Part shown: positions 1 through 11,654 of the stretch, in pieces
Numbering within the stretch: the stretch's first letter is position 1
Layout: the number at the start of each line of letters is the position of its first letter
Source: Gossypium raimondii
Lineage: Eukaryota > Streptophyta > Magnoliopsida > Malvales > Malvaceae
Direction: 5' to 3'
DNA: 64,000 bases
NCBI RefSeq assembly: GCF_025698545.1
Contig: NC_068570.1
Coordinates: forward strand, 3,410,001 to 3,474,000
The notes under the pieces: generated by a model
The model's database searches: none
Told to the model about the DNA's origin: nothing
Seen by the model: the letters and a program-made list of their open reading frames with translations, nothing else
Program-made: the position numbers and the translations under genes

Positions 1-326
1 TCGTTTTACGGTCTAAGACCAACCCTGTTCAGGCATAGGGTAGTATTCAAGGAAAGTCCTCCCAACAAAATTGATCCAAATACATGAGAAAAAGTTCATA
101 TCCACTTCTTCTAACCACTTGTCGGTGCCGTATAAAACTCTTTGAATAGAAAAAGAAAAGATATTATAGATCAACGTTACATATAACTGAACCAATAAGT
201 ATTAAGTGGAAAAGTAAGATATATTGCACTTTTAAAGAGGATGCGGATTCGAACCTTATTGAGAAAAGAAACCATAAACTTCGAACATGGACAATGAAAT
301 AAAAATAAAATATTAAAAAAATAATC

Positions 327-400
327 TTACATGTAGCTGAGGGAGATGGGTTGCACTTGGGCACCTGTGGACATTTTATGTCCATAGCCGTAGGCATCAA
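327..400 (-). other. possible 3' terminal exon of an unidentified gene
   Basis: On the minus strand an AG acceptor at 401-402 is followed by 24 open codons ending in TAA (327-329). The peptide is G/S/Q-rich, ends in SLSYM and reads more like protein than the AT-rich DNA around it. I do not recognise it, and no matching upstream exon was found on its 5' side (higher coordinates). A second minus-strand open stretch (about 13-150, ending in a W-S-stop) could belong to the same or another broken gene. Chance is a real alternative. Confidence 0.2.
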
Positions 401-599
401 CTAATTAATTATACAGTGTAAAATCCAAGTACTAAGTTTTAAGCTGATCTGCTACCCAATGTTGAAGCAGCTGTCCCCCTTTTGGGTACCCATATCTCTC
501 TTGTCAATCTTAAATAATAATATTATATATTAAACTCCCACTCCTTATTCCTTTAATATTAATTATGGTTTTAATTATGTATATTTAACATAATTAGAG

Positions 600-760
600 A
601 TGATGATGGGTCGGATTAGGTCGTAATAAAGTTTCAGGATCGCTTGATAGATTTGGGCTAGGCTCAGTCTGAAAAATGAGTTTAAATTTTTGCTGAAGTT
701 CGATCTGGATAAAAAGTTAAAACTTGATCCCGGCCCGGCCCACTTGTATTAAAATTTTTT
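600..760. repeat. dispersed repeat rich in GGCCC/GGGCT words
   Basis: GC-richer stretch with words such as gggctaggctcag and cccggcccggccca. Related sequence occurs at 13140-13430 and 63826-64000. Its style matches short non-autonomous DNA transposons common in dicots. Ends were not resolved. Confidence 0.4.
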
Positions 761-1425
761 ATATAAAAATAAATTTAACAAATATAATCCATCAAATACA
801 TTAAAAACATTAAAATAAATGTCGCCCAACAAATTGAAAATACATTTAAAAAAATTATACATAAATAACACTAAGATAGGTGCAATTTAATAAATAAATG
901 CCTCTAAAGTAGTAGTAAAATTAATAATAAAGCAAGAAGTATACAATATTCAAACGATAACAACAAAATAGTAGCAATATAATATTGAAATGATAGCAAA
1001 ACAGTGACAAAACAACAATATTTTTTTTGCAAATCCGAGCTGAGCTCGGATTAGAAAAAGCTTACCACAGACAATGTCTAACGGATCTTTTTTTTCTAAA
1101 CTTATTTTTCGAACCTATATTTTTATTTAAACTCTTTCACTTTTAGAGTATAAATATAATTTAACTCCCAATTATACGAATACAAATCATATGTCTTCAT
1201 CTTTAAAAAGGTATCATACAATAAAATAGAAAAATAAAGAAGTGACACCAATTTTCAAGTCATTAAATAATTAACTATTATTGAAACCCATAAACATTGA
1301 ACAAGGAATATTATTTGTGATTAGATGTGTTTATTCATTGAATAGCTTAATTAAAAACACTTAAATAATGCCTAATCCTCAACCAGCTAACATTGGATGA
1401 TTGCATTTTATCTTAATATTTTAAA
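761..1425. other. AT-rich intergenic DNA, no gene seen
   Basis: Mostly A/T runs with stops in all frames. Nothing recognisable. Confidence 0.5.
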
Positions 1426-1700
1426 AATAGATAAATTAGTCTTTGTATGATAAATCAAGAAGTAAATTAATCATTCATTAAAAATTTCATCTATTTCTAT
1501 TGTTAAAATTGATACATTTACGTTAGTATGAGATACATGTGACATGTCGTATGTCACTGTCTAGTTATTTTGTTACCCACGCCAATTTTTAATAGAAAGG
1601 ATCGATTTGCTCTTTGATCTAATATATAGAGGTTAATTTGCTCATTTTTTTAGAAGAGTTTGCAAAATGTAATATGATTTTTAATACAAAAACCTCCATA
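1425..1700. repeat. inverted-repeat element, family A (old copy)
   Basis: Contains the words seen in the better copy at 30912-31301: 'taaattagtctttgtatgataaat' near the left, 'gatcgatttgctctttgatct' and 'aatacaaaaacctccat' near the right. The two ends are roughly inverted. No coding capacity. Confidence 0.4.
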
Positions 1701-1859
1701 ATATTTTTAGAAGAGCTGTTTTACATGCATACATCCTCCAAAAGTACAAGAAATTATTATCTAATTGAGTTGAAGAAATTTTCATATTCAATTAGTATGT
1801 TAAAAGGATATAAATTTTAATGCGAACTTAGTTTTCTTTCGATAATAACCTCGAATATA

Positions 1860-2130
1860 AGAAGGTGTAATAAATACGTATTGGGTACAATGATAAGATA
1901 TATTATATCCTCAGAGGTTTGAATATGGTTCAAACTTTGAAAAAAGAACATTATTGGTAAAAGCAACCACAAATCTAAGAAAAGATTAAACACATGTTCA
2001 AACTTTGAAAAAGATATTGTTGGGAAAAGCAAGCACAAACCCATGTCAGCTCATAATCTCTCCCCAACACCATAAATAGAAGTGCACTCGAATACATGTT
2101 CTCCTGTATTGATAACAATACCTATGACAA
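1860..2130. repeat. dispersed repeat with an internal tandem duplication
   Basis: The phrase 'ggttcaaactttgaaaaa' followed by 'ggtaaaagcaaccacaaa' at 1927-1971 recurs with changes at 1995-2040, a tandem duplication with a period near 66 bp. The left end has tRNA-like words (gggtacaatgataag) shared with 220-260, 5600-5660 and 19966-20030. Confidence 0.45.
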
Positions 2131-2149
2131 TTGAACTAAGACTCAATCA

Positions 2150-2700
2150 ACAAAAATAAACTAACTTTTGTTAATAATTATTATTTTTTCTATTTTAATT
2201 TTTGTCTTTTTTGTAACATTAGTTATTGATATTCCTCACAAAATGAATATATATGTTTTTTAATTTTTTAGATTTTATAAAATTTTAATTAATTAATTAA
2301 TTATTATTGGGATTAACAGTCGATCCGATCAGACTGGTTGAATCAAGAATCAGTGGTCTAACATGTTCAACGACTGGTCCTGTTATTAAAATACTGAATG
2401 TGACATTCTGAAATTATATCACATCATCACCTGAAGTTTTATATAACTTTTTTATTTTTATTTTTTTAGATGTTTATAAAATTTTATTTATTTATTGTTA
2501 GTTTAACGGTTGAACCGATCAAACTGATTGAATAAAAACCAATAGTTTGACATATCTGATTACCATAATATTATTTAGAAATTGATAACTTAAGTACATT
2601 ATCATTAAATTTTTATATTTTTTAAATTTAGATATTAAAATGAAATGATAAAAGTGGACTAAAACATTAGAAATAGTAATGTGAATCAGGTGGAAATTGG
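2150..2700. other. AT-rich intergenic DNA, no gene seen
   Basis: Contains two diverged copies (2300-2380 and 2490-2560) of a phrase around 'gatccgatcagactggttgaatc', a common dispersed repeat word in this window (also near 11060, 15060 and 18380). No coding signal. Confidence 0.4.
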
Positions 2701-2719
2701 AATTAGGTAAGTAAATTGC

Positions 2720-3013
2720 TTATTTGGTTTCAGAAAATGGAAAGCACATGAAAACCTTTCTAGTAAGACACTTTTGCAGGTTAGGGAATTCATGGCCACA
2801 CTCTCTTCCCTTCTCTTATCTTCTCTTCTCAGCTAAAACCCATAATTTTTATTCTCCAAAGCCCTTTGTTTTATATTATCTAAACTCGCTTCTTTTTTCA
2901 ATTATTGTTCATGGTGGATCTGCTGAGTTAACTCGGTCTGCCATGTAAAATCTCCCCCACCCCCAATCAAATCAACAAAACAAGAAAGTCAAAAAAGAGG
3001 GCAGTGAAAAAAA
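2720..3013 (+). promoter_or_regulatory. probable promoter and 5'UTR of the ZHD gene
   Basis: The sequence changes from AT-rich repeat to pyrimidine-rich DNA (CTCTTCCCTTCTCTTATCTT at 2801-2820), then a purine/A-rich leader (2975-3013) that runs into the ATG with AAAAAAA at -3. No unambiguous TATA box was assigned; 'ttttatattatc' at 2869-2880 is a possible one. Confidence 0.4.
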
Positions 3014-3754
3014 ATGGATTTTGATGAACATGATGACCAAGAAGAAGAAATGGGTATGGCTGTTCCACCAGGCTACGATTCACTGGGTACCTTATCGGAA
3101 ACTTGGTCGAAACCGGGACCTACCCCCACCGGCGGTGGTGATGGCTTGGCGAGAAAAGTGGGGTCCACCACGGTAAGGTATCGAGAGTGTCTGAAGAACC
3201 ACGCCGTGAGTATCGGCGGCCACGCGGTGGATGGTTGCTGCGAGTTCATAGCGGCGGGTGATGAAGGGACCGTCGAGGCCTTGAAATGCGCCGCCTGTAA
3301 CTGCCATAGGAATTTTCATCGCAAGGAAACCGAGGGGGAAAGTAATGTTTATAGCTATAACCCTCACTACCACCACCACCAGCAGTACCCCCAATTCTCG
3401 CCTTACTATCGGGCACCACCACCAGCCGGATATCTCCACCTCACGCCACCTTCACAGTACAGGCCATTAGCGTTGCCGGCAGCGTCAGGTGGCGGCGGGG
3501 ACAGTAGAGAAGAAGAAGACTTCTCGAATCCCAGTAGCAGTGGCGGTGGCGGAGGATCAAAGAAGAGATTCAGAACAAAATTCACAGCCGAACAAAAAGA
3601 AAAAATGCTTGATTTCGCTGAAAAACTGGGGTGGAGGATTCAAAAACATGATGAAGCTGCCATACAACAATTTTGTGAAGAGACTGGTGTTAAAAGGCAT
3701 GTTCTTAAAGTCTGGATGCACAATAACAAGAACACCCTTGGTAAGAAACCCTAA
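3014..3754 (+). CDS. ZHD2: zinc-finger homeodomain (ZF-HD) transcription factor, ZHD1/ZHD2 type
   Basis: Intronless gene for a 246-residue nuclear DNA-binding protein. The ZF-HD dimerisation domain spans about residues 54-105, starting with [10 protein letters not shown] and holding the conserved Cys/His set ([15 protein letters not shown]). A His/Pro/Tyr-rich linker follows (about 112-155), then a Gly/Ser-rich stretch with NPSSS (172-176), then the plant-specific homeodomain (about 184-241: [16 protein letters not shown] to VWMHNNKN). The C-terminus ends LGKKP. ZF-HD proteins dimerise through the finger and bind ATTA-core sites; the family controls development and stress responses. Length and lack of introns are normal for ZHD genes. 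The N-terminal acidic start and YDSL motif point to the ZHD1/ZHD2 group, but assignment to one member is inference. No defects seen. The nearest genes are distant and unrelated. Confidence 0.95.
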   Translation: MDFDEHDDQEEEMGMAVPPGYDSLGTLSETWSKPGPTPTGGGDGLARKVGSTTVRYRECLKNHAVSIGGHAVDGCCEFIAAGDEGTVEALKCAACNCHRNFHRKETEGESNVYSYNPHYHHHQQYPQFSPYYRAPPPAGYLHLTPPSQYRPLALPAASGGGGDSREEEDFSNPSSSGGGGGSKKRFRTKFTAEQKEKMLDFAEKLGWRIQKHDEAAIQQFCEETGVKRHVLKVWMHNNKNTLGKKP

Positions 3755-4320
3755 CAACCATTATGATTATTATAATGGGACAAAAAAATTCATGATTAGG
3801 GTTTTTAATTTTTATATTTGTTGTGAATGAGCCATTGCTCAAAACTATAAAACATCTTCTCTAACACCTAGTTTTTGTTATTAATTAATCTCTCCCTTTG
3901 AGCTCAAAAACTGCAACATCTTAGCTTGGAATTTTATCAGGTCATTTTCCCTTCTTCCACCATTGAAATACTTACATCATGTGATGATGAATGAGTAAAT
4001 TTCAAAAATGGAAATCAAAACGTGTTTGTCATGCAAAGCTGCAAAATATTTATTTGTTAACATCTGTCACCTTCTCCATTTTTTTCTCTCTTGCCTTCTG
4101 CAAATCTCTAGGCTCTTCCTTGTATACCTCAAAATCACCTTTTCTTTTTTTGCCAAGTGATCAGCTTTAGATCATGAGATTAATTACTCATTTTCCATTT
4201 ATAACCTCTTCTTCTTCTTCCCCTTTTTTGTCTCTCTCAAGTCTCATCTTTCCTTTATCTTTACAGTGGGTTGTTCACCCTTTTCTCCCTTCTCTTTAAT
4301 TTTTATTTTTCGGTATTAAA
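3755..4320 (+). other. 3' flank of the ZHD gene
   Basis: Non-coding, with pyrimidine-rich blocks (4075-4160, 4205-4310). Probably contains the 3'UTR; no single polyadenylation site can be picked with confidence. Confidence 0.35.
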
Positions 4321-6500
4321 AATAATTATAAGCATTTGATTCTTTTATATTTGATTGGATTAATTACATTTTATTTAACTATCCTTAAATTGAAGTGAAA
4401 TAACTATAAAAATATAAAAATTTAAGACAAAAGTGTTTGATAAAACGTAGCTGAAAATTGATATGTGTAAAATGACAAATAAGGGCATGATACATTTTAT
4501 TGTTAAGTATTTATTTGTTTATAAAATTCTAGTCTTTATTATGAAAATTAATTAGTGAATGTTTTAAAATTTTAAATAAATAATTTTTTAAATTCTTTAT
4601 TTGCAAATATTAACCTTGTGAAAATTGATAAATATTAATAATGTATAAATATAATTGTAAACTATATTCTTAGTGATAATTATGTCATGTTCTTAGTATG
4701 TAAATTAGTGGTAATTATGTTACACTCTAAATAAATTTGTCAAGTACCATATTTCAATTAATAAAAAGTTGCATAGGAAAACATCTTACACAAGTAAATT
4801 GAAAATAAATTAAGAGTGCATAAATATTCAAGGATGAATGGGCTCGATTGAAAATTTCTTGCGACAATGTTGATTTTTGTAGATTCATGGTGGATTTTTT
4901 TTTTTTAGATTTACTTTGAACTTTGGAGATGAAAGTGAAAATTGGAGAATAAAGGCTATTGATATCTTGACACCCCTATTAGGTTTGAGAGCCAAATATG
5001 GTTAAATATGTCATTTTACATATCTCATACCCAATCAGTTGTTGAAAAAAGTTGTCCATCCCAACTTTTTTATTTGAGAGGTTTTAGCTCAACAAGCTCT
5101 TGTAAACTTCCATTTATCAAATACTATAATCAGAGGATTTGACTATCCAATCCTCAATTTGTGCCCAAATCAGTTAAAAATGACCCAAAACTCTGTTTAC
5201 CAAGCATCCTTGATATCTAGAATTAAGCATGGTTCCTTCCTTAAATAAGAACTAAATTTTATTTCTTAACTAATAAATAATTAATAAAAAATCACTTATA
5301 ATAATTAATTGATTAACATTTGATTCATTAATGTTTTTATTTAATTAAAATTAATTAAGATCATTAATAGTACATAAAATTGTTATGAATCTTGTACCTA
5401 ATATAAAAATGGTCACAAATTCCATATTACTTAATGTCAGATTAGTTAAGAAATAGTGATACTGAGGTTACTCCATATTAACACATTTTTGCGTTATTGA
5501 TAATGTTATATCTTCATATTTTCTTTATTTAAACGTGAAAATAGGATTCCAATATGGAAAATTACCAATTTTTTGTTAGAAAATATATAAAAGAAACTAG
5601 TGATTAGGTGTAATGGTAAGTCATATAGCATCTCTAATAGGAGGATTCAGGTTCGAATATTAGAGACGACATTGTTGGAAGGGATAGTCACAAACGGTTA
5701 ATGTTATTTAGATGTAATAGTTTTTAACAGAAATAACGGATTTAACGTATAGTGATTAATTTACGGAAGGTTAAAAAAACTTATAAATATACCTACTTTA
5801 ATTCATTAATGCCGCTCGTTTGGTTACTAGTAGAATAACTTAAGGAAAATGCTTATTTAACACATATGTTTCAACATGAGAAAAACTAGTGTACTGACAT
5901 GATAAATAAATAGTCCATCATTTGGTAGGTAGATTGCTAATCATGTAATAAATGTTAACATATTAACTTGATTATTTTTACCATTAAAATGATTTTTTTT
6001 CCAAAATAATCATTTTACTATTTACCAAAAAAAAGGTAAATAAATTTTAATAGAAAAGTAAATAAATTGATTAAGAATGCTTTGTTTCATTTATTCTTGT
6101 TATCACTTTTTCTTTTGGTTTTATCAGATTTTCATAATCTTACTTTTTCTAAAAAAAAAATCATACAAGAATATGACAATAACTTTTATGAATTGTACAA
6201 TCTTTTTTATTTTGATTTTCTTTAAAAAGCACCAAACAATAAATAAACATATAATCTAGAAAAATAAATATACTAAGTTTAGAAAAACCACATCTACTAA
6301 ATATACCTGAAATCATTCATATCAATACTTGGATTCTAATATTTTAAGACTAAACATATTATAACCAATAACAAAATCAAGTATTTATGCCACTAAGATG
6401 GCTTTTAGTACTTGAATCATAATAATAAACTATACATATTAAACTTGTCTTGCAAATACGTTAGTGAAATAAACAGTAATATAAAATATTGATTTAAATC
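4321..6500. other. AT-rich intergenic DNA with old repeats
   Basis: No credible coding region. At 5596-5665 there is a tRNA-like stretch ('ggtgtaatggtaag' then 'ggttcgaat', resembling A and B boxes) that could be a decayed SINE; similar words occur at 220-260 and 19966-20030. The rest is long A/T runs. Confidence 0.45.
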
Positions 6501-6515
6501 CCAAGATCAAACCAG

Positions 6516-6519
<4 letters not shown>

Positions 6520-6546
<27 letters not shown>
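6520..6546. repeat. (TA)n microsatellite
   Basis: About 13 uninterrupted TA units. Confidence 0.9.
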
Positions 6547-6550
<4 letters not shown>

Positions 6551-8120
6551 GAAAAAACAGAAATTAGAAATAAAACTAGATCAATTTTGTGTATTCGTGG
6601 GTAGGCAAAAATTTGACTGGTAGTTGAGTCTTGTTTTCATAGTTTCCTTAAAACAGATTCGGCCGCTTCTTTGATGTCTCAGAAACGTTGGTCGACTGTC
6701 TCCTAAGATACAACAACGAGATGAGCACGGCAGTAGCATGGCTACAGTGATCAACGAACTATACCCTCACTTTCTTCTATTACCAAAAATAGGTTTGAAA
6801 TGTGCAGGGAAAAGATCTCGAAATGAGCCATTAACGTCCGTGATTTAAGGGCCATTAAAAACCAAAATAAAATTACATATTGGGCTAAAATACCCCGCAG
6901 GCCTAGAAGAGCTTGAGAGAAAATGTCTAGACCAATTTGCCCCCAACCTCAACAAGTTTGGACTTGCACCCCCTTGCAAGCAAGGAAAAGCACTAAATTA
7001 GTCATTCAATAACTATCAAGTTGGTTCATATATATAAACATATTCCACACTTGATATCTAACCAATGTGGAACTAAGTTTTCTAATTTCCTCAACATAAT
7101 TCACAAGTGGCTTACTTTGAGCGTCAATTTCTCATTCATTACTCAATTATTTTGAACATATGATATACCATTGTAAAGGTCTCATGGGGTAGAATATAAA
7201 ATCATAATTTTATGATTCAGATCTCCACCTTTACCAATCGAGAATATGCCTCAGAGCTTCCAAAAAATCCATTTTTTTTCCAACAACTTGAATACTAATA
7301 ACAAAAACTAGTAGAATAGTCAATGTTTTTTTTTCCCATGTCTTCAATAATATAGACACCAAAAGTAAGAAATGAGAGAAAGAAGAAAAAAAAAAGGGAA
7401 GGAAGGGAAAGGAGAACGTTGCATTCTAATCTAACTATCGATCAGAATCTCAACATGTAGCAAAAATATTCCTTAACGCAAGCACCAAGACCAAAGGATA
7501 TACAAAAACTTAACGATTGAATCAACAAGTTCATTCTTGATAAAAATTCGCACAGAATTAAACTTAAAGCAATGACTCAATAGTAGAGGTTAATTATAAA
7601 AGAACAGAACTTCCTAAAGCATGACTTGAACCTCTGACTTTAAACAAAGACATAGAGCATATAGCCACAAATACAAAGATTTAATTACAATAAAATTCAA
7701 CAACCAGACATTCAAATTTTTAGAGTATTACAGGACATGCTAAGAAAATTATAAGAAAAGAACATGTAACTTAAGATTTATTAACTAATGTATTTTAAAA
7801 AAAAAAACCAAACAACTATTTATATTACTGTATAATTCTAAATAATAATAAATGTGCTTCAAAATAGGGAAAAGAAAGTGTTATAAAAGAGAAAATTAAA
7901 AGAGAAGAAATAATAGTAAGTGGGGAACAAAGACAACATGTTTGATGTTGGGGAAAGTCAAGTAAAGAGATGAGATGGTATAGCGGAACTGAAGCTGTCG
8001 GAAATAAAAAGCGTTTGGTAAGAGGTGTTAGGGAACAATGTGGGATTGTGGGTTCTCTCTTTCTTTTTCTCTTTTCTACGAAAAGAGGAAAAAGAAAAAA
8101 ACTATTAATTGCAATGCTCA
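6547..8120. other. intergenic DNA, nothing recognised
   Basis: The block 6640-7100 is less A+T-rich and looks like low-copy or old LTR sequence, but no frame stays open and no domain was recognised. 7375-7420 is a purine tract. The remainder is AT-rich. Confidence 0.35.
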
Positions 8121-8125
8121 AAGTA

Positions 8126-8643
8126 GAGGTGTTTATTGTTCAGTTAAAATCGAATTAATCGATCGAATCGATTTAATTCAGTTAATTGATCAGTTACCGA
8201 ATTTAGTTTGGTCAGAAATTAGTTAATAATTTTTTACAACATTAGGTATCAATTAATTCAGTTCAAAAATCGGATAATTAATCGAAATAAATAATATACA
8301 ATATATTTTTATATTCAATGTATTTTTGAATTATTATTTTTATATTAATTGAAATAAATAATATATATTATATATATATTTTTTGAACTATTAAAAATGA
8401 AAATGGACATTAGCAATGTATTTTTTTATATGTTTTATACTTATTTTAACCAAAAGACAAAAAAATATAAATTTCAGTTAATTTGGTTAACCGACGAATT
8501 ACTCAAATATTTCGGTTCGGTTAATGTATTTGAAAAAAAAATCGGTTCAGTTAACAGTTAAAGATTTTTACATTTTAGGTAATTCAATTAATAGTAATTC
8601 GGTTCTGTTAATAAACGAAACAATAACCATTTGAACAACCCTA
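8126..8643. mobile_element. hAT-like MITE
   Basis: The ends read TAGAGGTGTTTATTG and, inverted, TAGGGTTGTTCAAATGG, like the TAGRGGTGT ends of hAT-type MITEs. The interior is full of 'ggttcggttaa / ttaattcagtt' words and has no coding capacity. The flanking octamers gctcaaag and tatcaaag agree at six of eight positions, as expected for an aged 8-bp target duplication. Confidence 0.55.
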
Positions 8644-8664
8644 TATCAAAGCTTTGTTGTGCTT

Positions 8665-9035
8665 GTTATTGTCTCAAGGATTAATATATTATTTGATACC
8701 TAAGTTTGAATTTAATATTCAGTTTGATACTTGAAACTTTTTTATCCCAATTTGGTACCTAAGTTTGGTTTTAATGTGCATTTTGGTATTTGAGTTTTTA
8801 AATTTTGATACTTGATTTTATTTGTCCTAATTGTGTGCTTGAGTTTAGCCTCAATGTTCAATTTTGATACATGAGCTTTTTTTTTTACCCAATTAAGTAC
8901 CTATATTTTTTTACTAGACCACATGTGTCAAACATTCATTTGGGTTACATGGTGTTGTTTAGTTTGGGTACTGTAGATTGAACATTGAAGTCAAACTCAA
9001 CTACCAAATGATATATTAACCCTATATATAACTAA
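8665..9035. repeat. inverted-repeat element, family B
   Basis: The left end 'ggattaatatattatttgat' and the right end '...ccaaatgatatattaaccc' are inverted. The interior repeats phrases like 'aatttggtacctaagttt'. A second copy lies at 41175-41640. Non-coding, MITE-like. Confidence 0.5.
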
Positions 9036-9485
9036 TATTGATCCTTACCCACGCTTTTGGTTGGGTTAGTTTTCTTTTTAGGTCAAATTATAGAGTAAAA
9101 ATTTGAAGGTCAAAATATGTTTCAAGTTTTTGTAATGTTCGTAAATTTGGAAATCAGTCTTTCTACTTTTGGGATTTGAAAATTCAGGTTCAGTTGTTAA
9201 TAACGTTGAAATTCTTCTATTAAATTTGTTGGTGTGACATTTTAAAATTTAAAAAAAAAATCATTTGTCGGCCACGTAACCAAAAAATTATTGTAATGGA
9301 AATGAATTTAATAAAAAAATTTAATGATGTTAATAGTTCTTAAAATTCATTTAAGTATTTTAATCATAATAAAGTAACTAGATTAACTAGTGTTATTATA
9401 AAATTTGAGGTATCAAATTATGTGAAAGATTAATTATAGATATTAAATCTCAAATATGCGAACCAAAATTAATATTTGGCTATTG

Positions 9486-9486
<1 letters not shown>
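9036..9486. other. AT-rich intergenic DNA, no gene seen
   Basis: Nothing recognised beyond A/T runs. Confidence 0.4.

Positions 9487-9526
<40 letters not shown>
9487..9526. repeat. (TAA)n microsatellite
   Basis: About 13 uninterrupted units of a 3-bp repeat. Confidence 0.9.
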
Positions 9527-9528
<2 letters not shown>

Positions 9529-9617
9529 CCAAAAGGTTGTGACATGTGTTGCATAAGAAAAAGCCCATGGCATTCCTTTTATATATAGTAGTATAGATTA
9601 AATATGGTTATGTTAGG

Positions 9618-9744
9618 AACCTCGCCTAATGGTCAGGGTGTTCTCCACCCTAGGTGTGGCCTGGGTTCGAGTTGTGCTAGTTACGTTGTTGTTAGGACTT
9701 TACCCTCCTCTTGTAATTCATAAAAAAAAAAAAAGAAAAGATGA
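9618..9744 (+). mobile_element. tRNA-derived SINE with target-site duplication
   Basis: Short element with a tRNA-like head: an A-box-like 'taatggtcaggg' and a B-box-like GGGTTCGAGT about 35 bp downstream (pol III internal promoter layout). It ends in a 14-base A-rich tail. It is flanked by the direct repeat ttatgttagg (9608-9617 and 9745-9754), the hallmark of target-primed insertion. SINEs carry no protein and move with LINE enzymes. The clean duplication suggests a fairly recent insertion. Confidence 0.8.
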
Positions 9745-9839
9745 TTATGTTAGGTATAAATAATATTTCTAACCCTTTATCATGATTAAATTTGAAATTT
9801 AATATCTATAATTTAATTTGGTAAAATTTGTGTTAGGTA

Positions 9840-10520
9840 TAAGCTCTTACTCTTAGCATACAGTCCTCTTTTGTCTCCAGCTCTCCGTCTGTTTAAGTGA
9901 ACCGGCTTCTTTTACACCACTACCTTTTCTTCCCTATCTCTTCCTTTGTTGAGACTTGTATCAAAAATTGGTGAGGTGAGCATGGACAAACCATGGCTTC
10001 CTCCTCTTACATTGATGCTTTCTTTAACCCAGCAAACCCAACCAACTCCACCAACCCAGCAAACTTTTTAGCTTTGATGAACCTCGCCAACCCCATTTCC
10101 CCTAAGCTTCCTTCAAGCCAAAACTTCACCCAAACCATTCCCTTGACTTAGTCACCAGCTTCAAATAGACCCAGTGTGTCAATTTCTCATCCTCTCCCTT
10201 CATTCTCGCAGTTATTGGCATCACTTTTTATTCCACCAAATCATAACCTTGCCCTATTTGTTGTTTCTATTCCACCTATTGTTTCTATGGCCAAAAGGGA
10301 AGAGAGGAAAAAGAAGAAAAAGAGAAGAAATGAGGGGTGGAAGTGGTGGTGGAGGTGATGGTGATGGTGATGGTGAAAGAAAAGAGAAGAAGAGAGGAAA
10401 TTGTGGAGATGAAAGAAGAGAAGGTGGAAGGGGGGAGGTTAGCAAGTTGCCACCGTTGCCGCCCCAAGCGGCTAGGGTTTGAAAACTTACCAGAGAAAGG
10501 GGAAAGTGGCAAACACACGT
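9840..10520 (+). other. possible gene relic or promoter-proximal fragment
   Basis: A pyrimidine-rich leader-like block (9850-9965) precedes two overlapping short open frames starting at ATG 9980 and ATG 9993; the latter encodes a Pro/Asn/Ser-rich stretch and stops at 10149. A purine-rich segment (10285-10440) encodes only low-complexity K/E/R/G in any frame. No domain was recognised. It may be the 5' remnant of a gene, or low-complexity DNA that happens to be open. Confidence 0.25.
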
Positions 10521-11436
10521 GAGAGATAAAATACAATAATTAAAGATTGGTAATTGGTTATTGTTATGATGTGTCTTGGTGCATTTTCAGTGAAAATGAT
10601 CAAGTTTGACGACATAATTTTGATTAAATTTTTAGGAGTATCTTAGTTTACGATTCATAGTTGAATACATGCATTTGTGCATATATCTATGTTATTATTT
10701 AAGAGTTTGATTGAGCTGGCATTACCTCAACTCTATTATGGAATCATCAAAAACTCGTTATTTTTGTAAATCAACAAAAATCATTTTGAGGGTATTTTTG
10801 TCTCTTTATATTCTATATAAAATTTAGAAAATTACTTGCACATGATAAGATTTAAACCCCAAGACATTATGATCTTCACTATTTTCAATTTACCATTTCA
10901 ATAAGAGTCACACTTGATTTTTATATCAGTTTTGTACAAATTTGTCACATAAAATTTTACCCACATCATAAACATGCCACAATCAAGTGTATATATATAA
11001 AAATAAGTATTCATTTATATCAGAATACTTTGAGGTTGAGAATATTCCTTTTCATGGTTATTATGATCGAATCGAACCAGTTGAATTGATATTATTGATC
11101 TAACATATTCAATAGGTACCATAAGATAGGAAAAGGACAGAACCAATCAAAACTAGTTAAACCGCTAAAAAATTGTCAAACAAGTTTAAAACATGTTGAA
11201 CTGGGTTTAAAGTTTTAATTTATTTTATAATTTATAAAATAAATGTTTATGTTTCTTTTATTGTTTATTTATTATTTTATTTTATCTGTTTTTAATTCTT
11301 AATTTAATTGGAAACTAGTAATCTGTCCATTAACTTTTCTTCTTTTTTTTAATAAAAATAAAAAATTAATTTTTAATTACCAATCTAAAATTTTATAGAA
11401 ATACAAACACTAACAGCATATTTTAACATTTTAATA

Positions 11437-11440
<4 letters not shown>
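10521..11440. other. AT-rich intergenic DNA, no gene seen
   Basis: Includes at 11060-11200 the dispersed 'gatcgaatcgaaccagttgaa' word set. No coding region. Confidence 0.4.

Positions 11441-11478
<38 letters not shown>
11441..11478. repeat. (TA)n microsatellite
   Basis: About 19 uninterrupted TA units. Confidence 0.9.
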
Positions 11479-11479
<1 letters not shown>

Positions 11480-11654
11480 CATTCACATATTGACTTGAAT
11501 CTCCTTTAACAAAGCGACAAATTAAATCTTAAATATTACACATATTCCCTAGGAAACAGTAGCTAAAAAGTAATAAAATATGGTCCCTCACTGATGTAGC
11601 CATGCCCCATCACATTCAATGTAGAATCAACTGCCATCTGCCATCTTTTATTTT

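Noticed and set aside
3092..3439. 115-codon minus-strand frame inside the ZHD gene
   Set aside because: Antisense shadow of the GC-rich ZF-HD coding sequence; the plus-strand frame has the complete domain set.
3489..3830. 113-codon plus-strand frame overlapping the ZHD 3' end
   Set aside because: Alternative-frame shadow of the homeodomain exon, with no domain of its own.
9618..9744. Functional tRNA gene
   Set aside because: It has pol III box-like words but no full cloverleaf, and it carries an A tail and target duplication, which mark a SINE.
10174..10536. Several overlapping open frames on both strands
   Set aside because: They arise from the purine/pyrimidine tract at 10285-10440, which is open in most frames and yields only low-complexity peptides.
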